Shown here one piece after another: positions 7,877-18,140 of a stretch of 33,343 bases of DNA. Both the position numbers and the translations under genes were made by a program. This DNA comes from Candidatus Alcyoniella australis (GTDB taxonomy: Bacteria; Lernaellota; Lernaellaia; JAVCCG01; Alcyoniellaceae): contig JAVCCG010000041.1 of assembly GCA_030765605.1 (NCBI GenBank), positions 1 to 33,343 of the forward strand. The letters are read 5' to 3'. The notes beneath the pieces were generated by a model. That model searched no databases. It worked only from the letters and a program-made list of their open reading frames with translations, and was not told where the DNA came from. The stretch's first letter is position 1, and each line of letters opens with the position of its first letter.

Positions 7877-8116
7877 TTACTTGGCGACTTGCCAGTCCCT
7901 GTACTGCTCGGGACCGTAGTCGGCCAGACGATATTCCTGGCGGAACATCACATCATTGCACCATATCTCATCGGCAGCGAGATCTGCTTGGACTTCGAAG
8001 AGACCGCCGGGCTTGCCGTAGTCCTTCAACTTTGAATCGAACCAGCGATCCCGAAACGCGTTGTGGATACGCGTTGCCGAAGTATGTCCGTCCTTCCGTA
8101 GGGCTTCCCAGTTCAT
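7877..8116 (-). CDS. Hypothetical protein (79 aa)
   Basis: The frame encodes MNWEALRKDGHTSATRIH through to YGPEQYRDWQVAK. It is soluble, tryptophan-rich for its size, and not in a family I recognise. Its ATG overlaps the stop codon of the preceding frame as ATGA (8113-8116), the usual sign of translational coupling. The downstream gene starts 49 bases after its stop. GC-rich codons and the overlap favour a real gene in the cluster. The alternative is that it is one segment of a frameshifted longer gene, since sensible-looking codons (CACESC) continue in another frame after its stop. Confidence 0.5.
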   Translation of the reverse strand: MNWEALRKDGHTSATRIHNAFRDRWFDSKLKDYGKPGGLFEVQADLAADEIWCNDVMFRQEYRLADYGPEQYRDWQVAK

Positions 8117-8553
8117 CTGAACTCCCCCATGGCCAACAGGGCGTCTGGGATTACCTGCAGGTTGCCATCGACCTGGACCGGCTCTTCACGCTTCAGCCCC
8201 TTCATACTCGATAGACCAAACGGGCGGTGAGCATGGCTTCCTGCGACGAGTGGCCACGCTGGCTCCCGGTACGGCATCTGAGCGGCAGTCGCGGCGGCAC
8301 TGGGACACCAGCGGGCGGAAGCGGGCCCTGGCGGATGGACGAGATGATGGTCAAGACCAGGAAACGACTGCGTCCAGGAGACGATTGTGGCAGGATGCAT
8401 CTCGCCGGATGCTGCGGCTGGCACCGCAGTCCGCGCAAGGTGCGTGCGGTCCTGATCGCCGCCGCTTGAGGGGAACGAGTTGGCCGCTGCCGCATCCGGA
8501 CAGCCGTTCTTGGCAATGAACCTGTCGAAGATACGCATCGCCACCCGCTCCAC
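8113..8553 (-). CDS. Hypothetical protein, possibly frameshifted (146 aa)
   Basis: A GTG at 8553, just after the stop of the zinc-ribbon gene, opens a frame beginning MERVAMRIFDRFIAKNGCP and ending VQVDGNLQVIPDALLAMGEFR. The two ends look like natural protein. The middle (about residues 35-105) is rich in Pro, His, Ala and Ser, resembles out-of-frame translation, and matches no family I know. Either it is an unusual small protein, or a frameshift splits an older gene, or only the last 30 codons (from MKGLKREEPVQ) are real. Its stop overlaps the next start as ATGA. Confidence in the full frame is low. Confidence 0.4.
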   Translation of the reverse strand: MERVAMRIFDRFIAKNGCPDAAAANSFPSSGGDQDRTHLARTAVPAAASGEMHPATIVSWTQSFPGLDHHLVHPPGPASARWCPSAAATAAQMPYREPAWPLVAGSHAHRPFGLSSMKGLKREEPVQVDGNLQVIPDALLAMGEFR

Positions 8554-8556
8554 GTC

Positions 8557-9165
8557 CTATTCATCGCGGTCAAAGACCCTGCAGGCGTCCTGGCGGAATC
8601 GCTCGAACGCTGCAAGAAGCTCCGAGGGGTCGGCCGGACACTTCGACTCCATGCGGGCGGGCAGCTCCGAGAGCCAAGCCCCCAGGCGCCGGTCGAGGCG
8701 CTCCAAGATGTCACGACGCTCCTCATCTGTGAGTTCAGCCGTCCCGCTTCGACCGACAAGCGAGGCGAACTCCAGCCACGCGAGCCACGGGTCAAGGAAG
8801 GCCCAGCGGATGTGCTCCGCCACCTCACGATCCTCAGCAGCAATCCGAGCGACTGCCGGGGACCACTCGTAGTAGCGACTCCAAAAGACGTGAAAGAAGT
8901 CTCGAGCCACTGGGTCGCGAGAGATCGCCGAGTCCCGGACTTGCCGAAGGCCCGCAACGAGGGGCGAGTCCGGCCCGCGGCACGCACTCGCAACAATGCA
9001 GGCGCCCGACGGCGGCTCACGCTCCTTCGATGGACCAGCCTGGCCGTACAGCTGGTCATGGACGCCGAATGCCCGAGCGAAGTCCTCTGCACCCTCCTCT
9101 TCGCCGCATTTCGGGCACTTGTCGCCATAGACTTGCTGTCCGCATGTGCCGCACTTCCAAGCCAT
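8557..9165 (-). CDS. Zinc-ribbon protein with CFI-box-like domain
   Basis: This protein of 202 residues begins MAWKCGTCGQQVYGDKCPKC, a zinc ribbon with Cys 5, 8, 17 and 20. Residues 55-131 (ACIVASACRGPDSPLV, then FWSRYYEWSPAVARI and LDPWLAW) fit the CFI-box domain, whose family pattern is CFIATAAYG, an RDxxL helix, a YYxxSPxxA segment and a hydrophobic end. That domain is usually C-terminal, but here about 70 further charged residues follow. The ATG at 9165 is preferred over the upstream GTG at 9177, because that GTG overlaps the AGGAGG that serves as ribosome site. It lies 15 bases downstream of the HTH gene, in the same direction. The role is unknown; zinc binding is inferred from the cysteines. 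Confidence 0.7.
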   Translation of the reverse strand: MAWKCGTCGQQVYGDKCPKCGEEEGAEDFARAFGVHDQLYGQAGPSKEREPPSGACIVASACRGPDSPLVAGLRQVRDSAISRDPVARDFFHVFWSRYYEWSPAVARIAAEDREVAEHIRWAFLDPWLAWLEFASLVGRSGTAELTDEERRDILERLDRRLGAWLSELPARMESKCPADPSELLAAFERFRQDACRVFDRDE

Positions 9166-9180
9166 GATGACCGTCACCTC

Positions 9181-9426
9181 CTACTGGGTTTTCCGAACAC
9201 CCGCGCCGTGCTCGCCCCCAGGTGGGCTGTCGTTCTCGGTTGTCGACGCAGCGGCACCTCCCGCGCGGATCCACTCATCGACCTCGTCCTTCTTGAACTT
9301 CCAGAAGCGCCCGACCCGGTGGCCGGGCATCCCCTTTGCGGTGAGCCAGGCGTATACGGTGTCCTTGCTCACGCCGAAGTGCTCGGCGATTTCATCTACC
9401 GAAAACCAGCGATCATCTGCGGGCAC
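9181..9426 (-). CDS. HTH DNA-binding protein, excisionase/MerR-like
   Basis: This 81-residue protein has one helix-turn-helix domain at residues 6-55: WFSVDEIAEHFGVSKDTVYA, then GMPGHRVGRFWKFKKDEVDEW. This is the standard excisionase-family winged helix fold, where VGRFWKF forms the wing. A disordered Gly/Ser/Pro-rich tail follows. Such proteins act as excisionases or as small transcription regulators; its position as first gene of a cluster favours a regulator. The start is GTG at 9426, preceded by AAGGAG at good spacing. A strong promoter and an inverted repeat sit directly upstream, so autoregulation is plausible but not shown. Confidence 0.75.
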   Translation of the reverse strand: MPADDRWFSVDEIAEHFGVSKDTVYAWLTAKGMPGHRVGRFWKFKKDEVDEWIRAGGAAASTTENDSPPGGEHGAGVRKTQ

Positions 9427-9443
9427 TCGTTGCTCCTTGACGG

Positions 9444-9472
9444 CACGTCAACGTCCGCCTGAGATTGACGTG
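9444..9472. promoter_or_regulatory. Inverted repeat, candidate operator
   Basis: CACGTCAA (9444-9451) and TTGACGTG (9465-9472) form a perfect 8-bp inverted repeat with centres 21 bases apart, two helical turns. It lies just after the -10 element and before the HTH gene. A third related site, GACGTCAA, overlaps the -35. This layout suits binding by the adjacent HTH protein. Confidence 0.45.
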
Positions 9473-9501
9473 AGAATACTGCGGAGGGGATCCGACGTCA
9501 A
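9473..9501 (-). promoter_or_regulatory. Sigma70-type promoter of the HTH cluster
   Basis: On the minus strand TTGACG (9501-9496) is followed after exactly 17 bases by TATTCT (9478-9473). This is a near-consensus pair 47 bases upstream of the GTG start. Confidence 0.65.
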
Positions 9502-9800
9502 CCCGTGCACGTAGGTTTTGATGGGAATTGGGGGGGGGCTCGCCGGAACTCGGCCGGGGCCGTGGGTACCTAAAACTCCATCCGCGCCTGATTTTAACAT
9601 TTCTCGGCGTTCATTGGACGATTTGCTGGCATCAAAACAGGGTATTTGGGAAAGTGGTCGCGTCAATCAACTCGGGGAATGATCTACTTTTCATTTGCAG
9701 AAGAAAATGGAGCGTTGTCCACAAACGAGTCCATCGGCTGTTGGGCCAGTAATTGGTCAGAAGACAACGGTTTCTTTCGAAAACTGCCTGAGCCAGATGT
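9502..9800. other. Interval between HTH promoter and transposase
   Basis: No gene is seen. A run of nine G (9530-9538) is present. Next to it GGCTCGCCGGAAC weakly resembles the IS terminal motif GGCTCGCCAAAAC, so the far end of the 9801-10913 element may lie here, about 250 bases past its stop as in the other copies. Confidence 0.35.
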
Positions 9801-10913
9801 CTACGCCACGAGCCGGTAGCTGTGATGCAGGCCATTCAAAACCGGTGTTGCCACCACCCTGCCCTTGCCTTCCAGGTTTCGGCTCGAAGGAATATCCTCT
9901 GATGGTTTGGGAATGCGCCTGATGCCCTGGTGGTAACGTTCTTGATTGTAAAAGTCCCGAAACTCTCTCAGGATGCGAAACAATTGCCGTTCGTTGAAAA
10001 TAAGCATGTGATCCAGGCATTCCCGTCGTAGTGTGCCGATCAATCGCTCGCAGAACGCGTTCGCATTGGGTGCTTCAAATGGAGTCGGAATTCCCCGAAT
10101 ATTCATCGTATGAACCAACCAGTAGTCTAGCGAAGATCGACAGGAAACAGATTTACCGTTGAATTTGACTCTGACGGACTTCCCCAACTGGCCAAAGATA
10201 CCATCGTTGTCATGGATCAGGAATTTGGGAGATTCATCCCAGGTGGCTTGACAAATTTGCTGCTTCAACCAATCCAACGTTGGATTCAGGTTCACTGCAA
10301 AGTAGACGATCTGTCGGCTTTCCAGTTCCATAATGACGAGGATGTAAATCCGGGCGAAGAAAAAGGTGAATTGAGTGCAGAAGTCAAAGGACCAGATTTC
10401 AAATCCGTGATTCTTCAGAAAGGTGCTCCATTGTTGAGTTCCACGAGGAGGCTTCGACTTTTTGACCCGGTATCGATTCACCGTGCTCGCCGCATGCTCG
10501 ACTCCAAAAAGCTCCCTCAGCATTCCAGAGATTTTCTTCCCGCTGTAGTCCGGGTGATCGGCGGAAATGCGCCTGATGAAATCAATATGCTCCGGGGTAA
10601 TGGGCGGTCTGCCCACTTTCTTTTTCGGTTTCGACAGCTTGCGCCAGTAGTCCTTGAATCGGCGACGTTGCCATCGAATGACTGTTTCTGGTTTGACAAT
10701 GATGAGATGGGATTTCCAGTCGCCCCAGCACTTGGAAAGAAATGTCCAGAGAAGTCTGTCCCGTTCCCTAAGCCTCGACTTTTTCACAGAGCGTTTGAGA
10801 ACGATGATCTGATTCCGTTGGGCAAGAACCAAAATCGCCATTTTCCGCTGGACATAGCCGAAGAGCAAGAGGTTCAGACAGATTAGTATCGTGGCTTCAA
10901 GCAAGATTTTCAT
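9801..10913 (-). CDS. Integrase-core (DDE) transposase, apparently intact
   Basis: A DDE transposase of 370 residues from the ATG at 10913; an upstream TTG at 10949 is less likely. The N-terminal hydrophobic stretch and basic helices are followed by KKKVGRPPITPEHIDFIRRI, an HTH-like region. The catalytic core shows IWSFDFCTQF (first Asp), FLIHDNDGIF (second Asp) and APNANAFCERLIGTLRRECL (Glu). The end, MLIFNERQLFRILREF then NGLHHSYRLVA, is related to the integrase tails of copies A-D, so all belong to one broad IS family, although this copy is AT-richer and divergent. No stop interrupts the frame. Terminal repeats could not be fixed with certainty. Confidence 0.85.
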   Translation of the reverse strand: MKILLEATILICLNLLLFGYVQRKMAILVLAQRNQIIVLKRSVKKSRLRERDRLLWTFLSKCWGDWKSHLIIVKPETVIRWQRRRFKDYWRKLSKPKKKVGRPPITPEHIDFIRRISADHPDYSGKKISGMLRELFGVEHAASTVNRYRVKKSKPPRGTQQWSTFLKNHGFEIWSFDFCTQFTFFFARIYILVIMELESRQIVYFAVNLNPTLDWLKQQICQATWDESPKFLIHDNDGIFGQLGKSVRVKFNGKSVSCRSSLDYWLVHTMNIRGIPTPFEAPNANAFCERLIGTLRRECLDHMLIFNERQLFRILREFRDFYNQERYHQGIRRIPKPSEDIPSSRNLEGKGRVVATPVLNGLHHSYRLVA

Positions 10914-10987
10914 GCCGAAAAGCATTTCAAGACAATCTCGAAAAAGCAAGTGAAATCAACATGGACGAAATTTTCGGAACCCACGAC

Positions 10988-11233
10988 CATCGCTACGAGT
11001 GGCGCGACGCAGCGTAGGGTTCGGCGACCTCCGACAATCAGCGGGAATCGTTCATTGATGCGGCGGTGTGTGCGGACAACGGGTTTTCCACACGACTATG
11101 CACCAGGGGCGACCCTGCCATCCATCGGGATCAATCTCTTTCGGGCCGTTTCAATTGAAAAAGAACGAAACGCGGGTTCGATTGCGTTGATTCAACGGCT
11201 CGATGATGGCTGATCTGTTTTTGGCGAGCGACA
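10988..11233 (+). mobile_element. IS remnant D (integrase end plus right terminus)
   Basis: Codons HRYEWRDAA and a stop (10988-11017) are followed by a tail whose last 184 bases (11050-11233) match 1299-1482 with three mismatches. It ends TTTTTGGCGAGCGACA. The rest of the element is missing: the start of the divergently oriented transposase at 10913 lies immediately to the left. Confidence 0.7.
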
Positions 11234-11352
11234 ATCTGGCGCCGGATGCTACGCGCGAGGCCGTGGAGATCTTGGCCGCGGGCTTAGAGTTGGATGAGGA
11301 TGACGCGGACGGCGTGGTGGTATCCCTCGCAACTAAGAAGCGCATCTCGTAG
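11234..11352 (+). pseudogene. Truncated C-terminal gene fragment
   Basis: Directly after the IS end an open frame reads LAPDATREAVEILAAGLEL then DEDDADGVVVSLATKKRIS and a TAG at 11350-11352. It looks like natural protein but has no start, so the IS insertion or a deletion probably removed the 5' part. The family is not recognised. A chance open frame cannot be excluded. Confidence 0.4.
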
Positions 11353-11471
11353 TGGGAGTAGGGAGTGTGCGACGCAGTGCGTCAGCGCAACGGTTCGGGT
11401 CGATCGGCGATGGTGGTCACAGTGCTGGTCACAGTCGCGCAAAGTGTGACGGGTTTTGTGACCAGAACAAA

Positions 11472-11502
11472 GGAAAGCCCGCAACCAAGGGCGATTGCGG
11501 GC
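11472..11502 (-). terminator. Terminator after tRNA-Asp
   Basis: On the minus strand GCCCGCAA and TTGCGGGC form an 8-bp stem with a 10-base loop, followed by TTTCCTTTGTT. It lies 9 bases after the CCA end of tRNA-Asp. Confidence 0.7.
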
Positions 11503-11510
11503 ATAAACTC

Positions 11511-11587
<77 letters not shown>

Positions 11588-11679
11588 GCATATCTGCGGT
11601 GCCAAAAGAGGCTGCCAATTATAGGGGCTTTGCATCGGCTGTCAAGCGTATTAGACAACCCCTACAACCGGGTGCGAAC

Positions 11680-11755
11680 TGGTGGGCGGAACAGGGCTCG
11701 AACCTGCGACCCACGGCGTGTAAGGCCGTTGCTCTGCCAACTGAGCTATCCGCCC
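11680..11755 (-). tRNA. tRNA-Val (UAC)
   Basis: A 76-nt cloverleaf on the minus strand. The acceptor GGGCGGA pairs with TCCGCCC, with discriminator A and encoded CCA. The D arm is GCTCAGTTGGCAGAGC. The anticodon stem ACGGC/GCCGT holds CTTACAC with anticodon TAC. The T arm is GCAGG-TTCGAGC-CCTGT. Confidence 0.95.
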
Positions 11756-11816
11756 TGATCGTCCCGCATCGCCGCCTGAGCCTTCGCCGCGGCGCACGCT
11801 ACGGGCGAGGGCAAAG

Positions 11817-11843
11817 GGTTTACCACACGGCTTTTCAAGTCAA
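11817..11843 (-). promoter_or_regulatory. Possible promoter of the tRNA pair
   Basis: On the minus strand TTGACT (11843-11838) is followed by TAAACC (11822-11817) at a short 15-base spacing, upstream of tRNA-Val. A weak call. Confidence 0.3.
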
Positions 11844-11891
11844 GGCGCGAGGGCGAAAAAAAACATAACGCGTCGCGTCATGGACCAGGCT

Positions 11892-11930
11892 AAAAAAAGG
11901 CCGGAGGCACCATCGGCGCCCGGCCTTTTT
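11892..11930 (-). terminator. Rho-independent terminator of hup (bidirectional form)
   Basis: AAAAAGGCCGG (11894-11904) pairs with CCGGCCTTTTT (11920-11930). The minus-strand transcript ends in a run of seven T. It lies 22 bases after the hup stop and closes the lon/hup block. Confidence 0.9.
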
Positions 11931-11952
11931 AGGATGTCCAACCTTAGTAGGG

Positions 11953-12222
11953 CTAGACGTAGTCCTTGAGTGCCTTGCCCGGTTTGAACTTGGGCACCTT
12001 GCACGCCTTGATTTTCATCGTTGCGCCGGTCTGCGGGTTGCGCCCGGTGCGCGCTTTGCGCTTGGTGACGTAGAAGGTGCCGAAGCCCACCAGACTTACC
12101 TTCTGGTTTTTCTTCAGCGCCTTTTTGACGTTGACGACCATCGAGTTCAACGCGCGCTCGGCATCCGCCTTGGTCAATGTGGAGTCCTTGGCGATCGCAG
12201 CTACCAGTTCCGCCTTGTTCAT
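11953..12222 (-). CDS. hup: DNA-binding protein HU
   Basis: An 89-residue HU/IHF-family histone-like protein that bends and compacts DNA as a dimer. It starts [20 protein letters not shown] and carries the signature [22 protein letters not shown] for the DNA-embracing beta arm, ending [12 protein letters not shown]. The length fits HU exactly. The ATG at 12222 follows AAGGGGGG at ideal spacing; the longer in-frame extension upstream runs through promoter sequence and is rejected. HU directly downstream of lon is a classic proteobacterial arrangement. A separate promoter at 12260-12290 and its own terminator indicate independent transcription. Confidence 0.95.
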   Translation of the reverse strand: MNKAELVAAIAKDSTLTKADAERALNSMVVNVKKALKKNQKVSLVGFGTFYVTKRKARTGRNPQTGATMKIKACKVPKFKPGKALKDYV

Positions 12223-12259
12223 GATCAATCCCCCCTTAAAAGGATATTCGTCTAATGCA

Positions 12260-12290
12260 CTTATAACACAGACGAGAGAAAGCCTGTCAA
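12260..12290 (-). promoter_or_regulatory. Promoter of hup
   Basis: On the minus strand TTGACA (12290-12285) and TATAAG (12265-12260) lie 19 bases apart, 37 bases upstream of the hup start. The hexamers are strong but the spacing is slightly long. Confidence 0.6.
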
Positions 12291-12326
12291 GAAAAAACGG
12301 GCGCAAACGCTATGCTGGCGGGGCTT

Positions 12327-14777
<2,451 letters not shown>

Positions 14778-14790
14778 CGGGCTCCTTTGG

Positions 14791-16083
14791 TCATCCGGCC
14801 TTGACTGCCGTGGGCGCGCCGGCCTTGGCCTTGGCGCCGGCGACCTTCTTCTTTTCGTAAATGATGATCGGCTGCTGTTTGCCCAGGATCACCTCTTCAC
14901 CGACCACGACCTCTTTAACGTTGGACTGGCTGGGCAGCTCGTACATGATCTCGAGCATGATCCCCTCGAGAATCGCCCGCAGGCCGCGGGCTCCGCTCTT
15001 GCGACCCATCGCCTCTTTGGCCACGGCCGAGAGCGCCGAATCGGTGAACGTCAGCTTGACGTCCTCCATCTTGAACAGGGTTTGGTACTGTTTAGCCAGC
15101 GAGTTCTTGGGGCGGGTGAGGATTTGGACCAACGCTGAATCGTTTAGCTCCTCGAGGGTCACCAGCACCGGCAGGCGGCCGATGAACTCGGGGATCAGGC
15201 CGTACTTGAGCAGATCCTCGGGCCGCACGCTGGCGAGCACCTCGGAGAGGTCCTGCTCCTTTTTGCTTTTGATGTCCGCGCCGAATCCCATCGAGCTCTC
15301 GCCGATGCGCGCGCGGATGATCTCGTCCAGCCCGTGGAAAGCGCCGCCGCAGATGAACAGGATGTTGGTGGTGTCGACGTGCAGGAACTCCTGCTGCGGG
15401 TGCTTGCGGCCGCCCTTGGGCGGCACGTTGGCCACGGTCCCCTCGATGATCTTCAGCAGTGCCTGCTGCACGCCCTCGCCCGACACGTCGCGCGTGATCG
15501 ACGGCGAATCGGACTTGCGCGAGATCTTGTCGATCTCGTCGATGTAGATGATCCCCTTCTGGGCGCGCTCGATGTCGAAGTCGGCGTTCTGCACCAGGCT
15601 CAGGATGATGTTCTCGACATCCTCGCCCACGTAACCGGCCTCGGTCAGGCAGGTGGCGTCGGCGATGGTAAACGGCACGTTGAGGATCTTGGCCAGGGTC
15701 TGCGCCAGCAGGGTCTTACCCGAGCCGGTGGGACCGACCAGCAGGATGTTGCTCTTGGCGATCTCGACGTCCGAGGCCTCGCTGCTGCGCTTGATGCGTT
15801 TGTAGTGGTTGTGGACCGCCACGCTCAGCGTCTTCTTGGCCAGCTCCTGGCCGATGACGTACTGGTCGAGGATCGACTTGATCTCTTTGGGCTTGGGCAC
15901 ATCGCCCAACGTGCTTTCCTGGGGCTCGCCGGTCTGGTCCTCGAGCAGGATGTCGTTGCACAGATCGATGCACTCGTCGCAGATGTAGACGTTGGGGCCG
16001 GCAATCAGCTTCTTGACCTCGCGCTGACTCTTGCCGCAGAAGCTGCACGATAGGTTGTGGCTGTTGTCGTAACCTGGGCTCAT
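14791..16083 (-). CDS. clpX: ClpX, ATPase subunit of ClpXP
   Basis: A 430-residue AAA+ unfoldase that recognises tagged substrates and feeds them to ClpP. The N-terminal zinc-binding domain has Cys13, Cys16, Cys35 and Cys38 (CSFCGK and CDEC). The Walker A motif GPTGSGKT is at 117-124 and Walker B is [10 protein letters not shown]. The ClpP-docking IGF-type loop appears as the ESSMGFGAD segment. The tail is Ala/Lys-rich. The ATG at 16083 follows GGAG by six bases. It lies 68 bases after clpP and 13 bases before lon. Confidence 0.98.
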   Translation of the reverse strand: MSPGYDNSHNLSCSFCGKSQREVKKLIAGPNVYICDECIDLCNDILLEDQTGEPQESTLGDVPKPKEIKSILDQYVIGQELAKKTLSVAVHNHYKRIKRSSEASDVEIAKSNILLVGPTGSGKTLLAQTLAKILNVPFTIADATCLTEAGYVGEDVENIILSLVQNADFDIERAQKGIIYIDEIDKISRKSDSPSITRDVSGEGVQQALLKIIEGTVANVPPKGGRKHPQQEFLHVDTTNILFICGGAFHGLDEIIRARIGESSMGFGADIKSKKEQDLSEVLASVRPEDLLKYGLIPEFIGRLPVLVTLEELNDSALVQILTRPKNSLAKQYQTLFKMEDVKLTFTDSALSAVAKEAMGRKSGARGLRAILEGIMLEIMYELPSQSNVKEVVVGEEVILGKQQPIIIYEKKKVAGAKAKAGAPTAVKAG

Positions 16084-16151
16084 CTAGTGCTCCGTGTTTC
16101 GCATCGCATATTGCATGACGCCGCCGCGCGGCGCCATGGTCTGCACCACAA

Positions 16152-16751
16152 TCACTTGGATGGCGGCGACGGATTCCTGACGATCACCTCGTCGATTAGG
16201 CCGTAGTCCTTGGCCTCCTTGGCGGTCATGAAGAAGTCGCGCTCCGAATCATGCGAGATTTTTTTAAGGGTGTGCCCGGTGTGGCTGGCCAGGATCTCGT
16301 CGATCTCCTTGCGCACCCTGATGATCTCCCGGGCGTGGATGTCCACGTCCGAGGCCTGACCCGAGAAGCCGCCCAGCGGCTGGTGGATCATCACCCGTGC
16401 GTGGGGCAGGGCCTGTCGGCGGCCCTTGGTCCCGGCGGCGAGCAGGATCGCGCCCATGCTCGAGGCCTGGCCCACGCAGACTGTGCTCACGCTGGGTTTG
16501 ATGTACTGCATCGTGTCGTAGATCGCCAGCCCGGCGCTGATCACGCCGCCGGGTGAGTTGATGTATATAAAGATGTCGTGGTCCGGATCCTGACTCTCAA
16601 GAAACAGCAATTGGGCGATCACCAGGTTGGACGATATGTCGTCGATCTCGCCGCTGAGGAAAATGATCCGGTCCTTGAGCAGGCGGCTGTAGATGTCGTA
16701 CTGCCTTTCGCCCTTGGAAGTCTGTTCGACGACGATCGGTACCAGCGGCAT
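16152..16751 (-). CDS. clpP: ClpP serine protease subunit
   Basis: A 199-residue proteolytic subunit of ClpXP, which forms a two-ring tetradecamer. The catalytic triad is visible: Ser98 in GQASSMGA, His123 in MIHQP and Asp172 in ERDFFM. The start is the ATG at 16751 ([20 protein letters not shown]), preceded by GGAGGG; an in-frame TTG at 16766 lies upstream of that ribosome site. Its start is 30 bases after the tig stop, and clpX follows, the standard tig-clpP-clpX order. Confidence 0.98.
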   Translation of the reverse strand: MPLVPIVVEQTSKGERQYDIYSRLLKDRIIFLSGEIDDISSNLVIAQLLFLESQDPDHDIFIYINSPGGVISAGLAIYDTMQYIKPSVSTVCVGQASSMGAILLAAGTKGRRQALPHARVMIHQPLGGFSGQASDVDIHAREIIRVRKEIDEILASHTGHTLKKISHDSERDFFMTAKEAKDYGLIDEVIVRNPSPPSK

Positions 16752-16781
16752 TGTCCCTCCGTTCAATTCTCGCCCGACGGG

Positions 16782-18140
16782 TTAGTCCTCGTCCGCCTCG
16801 GCCTGGTTGTTCTCGCTCTCGTTTTCTTCCTGTTGCGGGTCGGTCTGCGGCTGCTCGGGCTCCACGTCGACTATCGTAGCATGAGACATCAGCAGCTCAA
16901 TGGTCTTCTCATCGGCGAGCTGACTGCGTAGCGCCTCGACCTGACCCTGCTTTTGGAACATCGCCGCGACCTGCTCCACGCTGTTGTTCGCGGACTGGGC
17001 GATCTCGGCGTACTTGGCCTCGATCTCCTCGTCCGAGATCTCGATCTTTTCGGCCTTGGCCACATCGCTGAGGATAAAGCCGACCTTGACTTCGCGCTGG
17101 GCCCGCTCGCGTCCCGATTCGCGTGTGGAATCGACCAGGCCCGCGGCCTGATCCTCGGGCAGCCCCTGCCTCACCAAGTTGCGTTTGAGCTGCTCTTGCA
17201 TCGCGTCCAGCCGCCGTTCGACCAACCTGGCCGGAGCCTCGAGTGGATTTTGTGTGAGCAGTTCGTCGAGCAGGCTCTCCTGCGCCGCGTTGTCGGCCTG
17301 CTTGGCCTTGGTCTGTTCGATCTCGTCGCGCAGTTTGTCGCACAGCGCTGCGAATGATTCCTCGCCCGCGTCCTTGGCCAGCTCGTCGTCGGCCTCGGGC
17401 ACAATGCGCTGCATGATCTCGCGCAGTTTGACCTCGAACACGGGATTTTTGCCGGCCAGCTCGGCGTTGCCGTAGTTGTCCGGGAACTTGACCGGGATTT
17501 CGCGTTGCTCGTCCTTAACCATGCCGATCAAACCCTGTTCCAGATCCTCGATCATCCGCTTGGCTCCGACCTGCAGCCGGTAGTTCTCGGCGGTTCCGCC
17601 CTCGAACGGCTCGCCATCAAGCATCCCCTTGAAGTCGATCTGCGCCCAGTCGCCGTCGGCCAGCGGACGTTCTTCTTCCAGCGGCTCGATGGTCGCGTGC
17701 TGTTCGCGGACCTGCGCCACGCGCTGCTCGACCTCCTCGTCGCTGATCTCGAATTTCGGACGCTTGGCGGTCAGCCCTTTGTACTCACCCAGGTTCAGCT
17801 TGGGCGCCACCTCGACGACAATATCGAAGGCCATCGAGCCGTCGTCCTCGATCTCGGCGCGTTCGACTTCCGGCGGGCTGATCGGCTCGACCTTGCTCTG
17901 CTCCAATGCCAGGGGGAAATATTCCTCGAGCAGTTCGGCGGCCACGTCGGCCTTGATCTGTGAGCCGAAGCGTCGCTCGAGCATCGCCTTGGGCGCCTTG
18001 CCCGGTCTGAAGCCGCGGATCTGTGCGCTTTTAGCCACCTGGCGCAGGGCTTTTTCCGTGCGCTGGGTCACCTGTTCGGCCTCGATCCGGCCGCTGATTC
18101 GTCTTTTAAGACCTTCCAAAGTCGTTACATTGACTTCCAT
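16782..18140 (-). CDS. tig: Trigger factor
   Basis: A 452-residue ribosome-bound chaperone and peptidyl-prolyl isomerase that receives nascent chains. The ribosome-docking signature GFRPGKAP is at residues 43-50. The FKBP-type PPIase domain lies at about 160-243 and the helical substrate-binding arms follow. The C-terminus is a strongly acidic Glu/Asn/Gln-rich tail, longer than usual. The ATG at 18140 follows GGGAG. A leader of about 150 bases upstream contains a small GGCGTC/GACGCC hairpin (18209-18223). A weak promoter-like TTGACC is seen upstream, near 18275. Confidence 0.97.
   Translation of the reverse strand: MEVNVTTLEGLKRRISGRIEAEQVTQRTEKALRQVAKSAQIRGFRPGKAPKAMLERRFGSQIKADVAAELLEEYFPLALEQSKVEPISPPEVERAEIEDDGSMAFDIVVEVAPKLNLGEYKGLTAKRPKFEISDEEVEQRVAQVREQHATIEPLEEERPLADGDWAQIDFKGMLDGEPFEGGTAENYRLQVGAKRMIEDLEQGLIGMVKDEQREIPVKFPDNYGNAELAGKNPVFEVKLREIMQRIVPEADDELAKDAGEESFAALCDKLRDEIEQTKAKQADNAAQESLLDELLTQNPLEAPARLVERRLDAMQEQLKRNLVRQGLPEDQAAGLVDSTRESGRERAQREVKVGFILSDVAKAEKIEISDEEIEAKYAEIAQSANNSVEQVAAMFQKQGQVEALRSQLADEKTIELLMSHATIVDVEPEQPQTDPQQEENESENNQAEADED

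Noticed and set aside
7384-8214. Plus-strand frame of 276 aa opposite the 417-aa paralogue
   Set aside because: Antisense to a gene with clear homology to its neighbour; Arg/Leu-rich mirror composition.
8202-9128. Minus-strand frame of 308 aa overlapping the zinc-ribbon gene
   Set aside because: Arg/Ser-rich shadow frame; the overlapping frame has a zinc ribbon, a CFI-box-like domain and a proper ribosome site.
9540-9552. Terminal inverted repeat of the intact transposase copy
   Set aside because: GGCTCGCCGGAAC resembles the family end, but no matching left end was found near 10914-10987, so the element borders stay undefined.
10212-10886. Plus-strand open frame (224 aa) inside the transposase
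   Set aside because: Antisense to the DDE core and without recognisable motifs.
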